A stretch of DNA of 64,000 nt from Hahella sp. KA22. GTDB taxonomy: Bacteria; Pseudomonadota; Gammaproteobacteria; Pseudomonadales; Oleiphilaceae. Under the pieces are notes generated by a model. That model was not told the origin of the DNA. It did no database searches and saw only the letters and a list, made by a program, of their open reading frames with translations. This document shows positions 62,736 through 64,000 of this stretch, piece after piece. Location of the stretch: NCBI RefSeq assembly GCF_004135205.1, contig NZ_CP035490.1:2621501-2685500 (forward strand), written 5' to 3'. The translations under genes were made by a program, and so were the position numbers. The first letter of the stretch is position 1. Every line of letters begins with the position of its first letter.

Positions 62736-64000
62736 CTAGGAGGACGCTTGGGCTTCCCACACCGCGCCGTTAGTTAAGGCGTGCAGGCGAAAGTAAAACG
62801 TGGCGCCGCAGTTCGGTTCGGAGTGGTAGCCGATCTGACCATGATGGCGCTGAACGATTTCTCTGGAAATGCTCAATCCCAGGCCGGTGCCGCCTTTGAG
62901 GCGGGTGTCGGAGCTGTCCGCCTGGGCGAATTTCTGGAAAATCTTGTTGCGGAACTCCGGCGGCACTCCCGGCCCCTGGTCTTGCACGGAGACTTCCCAA
63001 TAGTGAGCGTGAGCATTTAGCGTCAGCGATACGGTCTTATCGGCGGGAGAGAACTTGATGGCGTTGGAGATCAGGTTATCCAGCACTTGTCGCAAACGAT
63101 CCCGGTCTGCTTTCACCAGCGCGGGCGATGCCGGCGGCTCAAAGGCGAGGGTGACGGACGCTTTTTCAGCGAGCTGCTGATTGGCGCTTAAGGCCTCCCC
63201 GATGAGGTCTCGCAAGTCGAGGCGTTCGAAACTGAATTCCAGGCCGCCGGACTCTATTTTCTGGATATCAAGCAGATCATTGATCAGGCGCAGCAGGCGT
63301 TCACAGTTGCTGTAGGCGATATGCAGCATTTGCCTGGCCTGATCAGGCAGCAGGCCGAGGCGGCCGGAATCCAGCAGCGCCAGTGAGCCGTTGATGGCGG
63401 TTAATGGCGTGCGCAGTTCATGGGAAACTGTGGATATAAACTCAGTTTTCAGGATATCCAGGCGTTTGCGTTCGCTGATGTCGGCGATGAAGCCGCTATA
63501 GCCGTCCAATTTTCCGCTGGCGTCTTTGCTGCGCTGCAGATGGACTTCCACCCAGGGCGCCCGTTCCAGTTGCAGGGCGTTGAGGCGCAGTTCAAGAAAC
63601 AGGCTGGATTCTTCCAGTCGGGCGATTTTCTGCAGCGCATCCCGCAGCTTGTCGCAGTCATCGGGGTGAAAGTAGTGGAACATCTCACGGCCGACGGCGT
63701 CTTCAGGGTTTTCCCCGGTCAGCCCGTTCCAGGCGGGGTTAAGCACTCGCCATTGATAGGATTTATCGGCCTGGAAGATCACCTGTTTTAACCCCGTGAA
63801 TAATTCCTGATAACGGGTTTCTGCTTTGACCAGCCGTTGCGATTGATCAATGACCGCTTTCTCTATCTTGACGGTATGGGCTGTCTCCAGCAGTAAAACG
63901 GCGGTAAGCAGACTGCCGAACAGGACGGCCAGTATCAATGCGATCCAGGGGGTAATGGAGGCGTCCTGTTTGATGAATAAATGCGTCGGCGTTATGGATA
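62736..64000 (-). CDS. Sensor histidine kinase (partial; N-terminus beyond window)
   Basis: The frame is open to the right end of the window, so the start lies outside. The visible part has a membrane helix (IALILAVLFGSLLTAVLLLE) preceded by a segment (LFIKQDASITPW) that would be the end of a periplasmic sensor domain, perhaps CHASE-like. A PAS domain follows (RYQELFTGLKQVIFQADKSY, with ADISERKRL at its end), then a HisKA H-box (FISTVSHELRTPLTAI) and an HATPase (DNLISNAIKFSPAD, DQGPGVPPEFR, GTGLGLSISREIV). There is no receiver domain. It should autophosphorylate on the H-box His and pass phosphate to an unknown regulator. Confidence 0.92.
   Translation of the reverse strand, partial: SITPTHLFIKQDASITPWIALILAVLFGSLLTAVLLLETAHTVKIEKAVIDQSQRLVKAETRYQELFTGLKQVIFQADKSYQWRVLNPAWNGLTGENPEDAVGREMFHYFHPDDCDKLRDALQKIARLEESSLFLELRLNALQLERAPWVEVHLQRSKDASGKLDGYSGFIADISERKRLDILKTEFISTVSHELRTPLTAINGSLALLDSGRLGLLPDQARQMLHIAYSNCERLLRLINDLLDIQKIESGGLEFSFERLDLRDLIGEALSANQQLAEKASVTLAFEPPASPALVKADRDRLRQVLDNLISNAIKFSPADKTVSLTLNAHAHYWEVSVQDQGPGVPPEFRNKIFQKFAQADSSDTRLKGGTGLGLSISREIVQRHHGQIGYHSEPNCGATFYFRLHALTNGAVWEAQASS

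Overview
The window looks like chromosomal DNA of a marine, motile gammaproteobacterium. The content and order (flgN-flgM-flgA, cheV-cheR, mnmC, rhlE/dbpA, a large sulfated-polysaccharide locus) resemble Hahella and related Oceanospirillales. That placement is inferred from gene content only, without a database search. Base composition is mostly moderate-to-high G+C, with A+T-rich intergenic stretches around 13 kb, 20 kb, 33 kb, 46 kb and 52.7 kb.

Layout. Positions 1-8 kb hold housekeeping genes: the end of ligA, a Calx-beta/beta-propeller lipoprotein, a CBS-domain protein, and a minus-strand operon of a diguanylate cyclase, a cyclophilin and mnmC with overlapping ends. Next comes an exported protein with a type II secretion/pilus ATPase-like N-terminal domain (8.2 kb). 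The flagellar regulatory block flgN-flgM-flgA with a textbook FliA promoter follows, divergent from cheV-cheR (9-12.7 kb). A tRNA-Ser gene then opens an A+T-richer accessory segment (12.8-15 kb) that includes a tyrosine-phosphatase-like protein with a phenylalanine/glycine-rich tail. Positions 15-27 kb carry a YeiH-type exporter with its LysR regulator, a metallophosphoesterase, a TPR protein, small hypothetical genes, a cold-shock gene behind a strong promoter and long leader, two DEAD-box helicases, an outer-membrane barrel, and a diheme peroxidase preceded by a LysR protein reduced to its DNA-binding domain.

Positions 27.5-52.6 kb form a complete Wzx/Wzy-type exopolysaccharide locus. It has an initiating sugar transferase, six glycosyltransferase genes (one fusing WecG/TagA and GT4 domains), UDP-glucose dehydrogenase, flippase, polymerase/ligase, co-polymerase tyrosine kinase, a short polysaccharide export protein and an outer-membrane barrel. 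Decoration enzymes include a sulfotransferase, a pyruvyltransferase-like protein and an MBOAT/SGNH acyltransferase pair. A beta-helix lipoprotein lies in the same locus. The expected product is an acidic, probably sulfated and acylated surface polysaccharide.

Positions 52.9-57.6 kb hold three exported proteins in tandem: a possible lipocalin-like protein, a sugar-lactone-oxidase-like flavoprotein and a Tat-exported carotenoid cleavage oxygenase-family enzyme. The last 6 kb carry a Ser/Thr kinase-PEGA-SUMF1 fusion, a catalytically degenerate site-2-protease homologue, an unknown membrane protein and the end of a hybrid sensor kinase-like gene that runs off the window.

The most unusual signals lie outside genes. 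(1) A perfectly conserved 148-bp element occurs at 19779 and 50580 and folds into five consecutive hairpins. (2) Two long inverted repeats (33082-33153 and 45916-45987) share the same half-site and nearly the same 38-40 bp spacing, and each sits in one of the two divergent control regions of the exopolysaccharide locus. They are candidates for an undescribed regulatory element.
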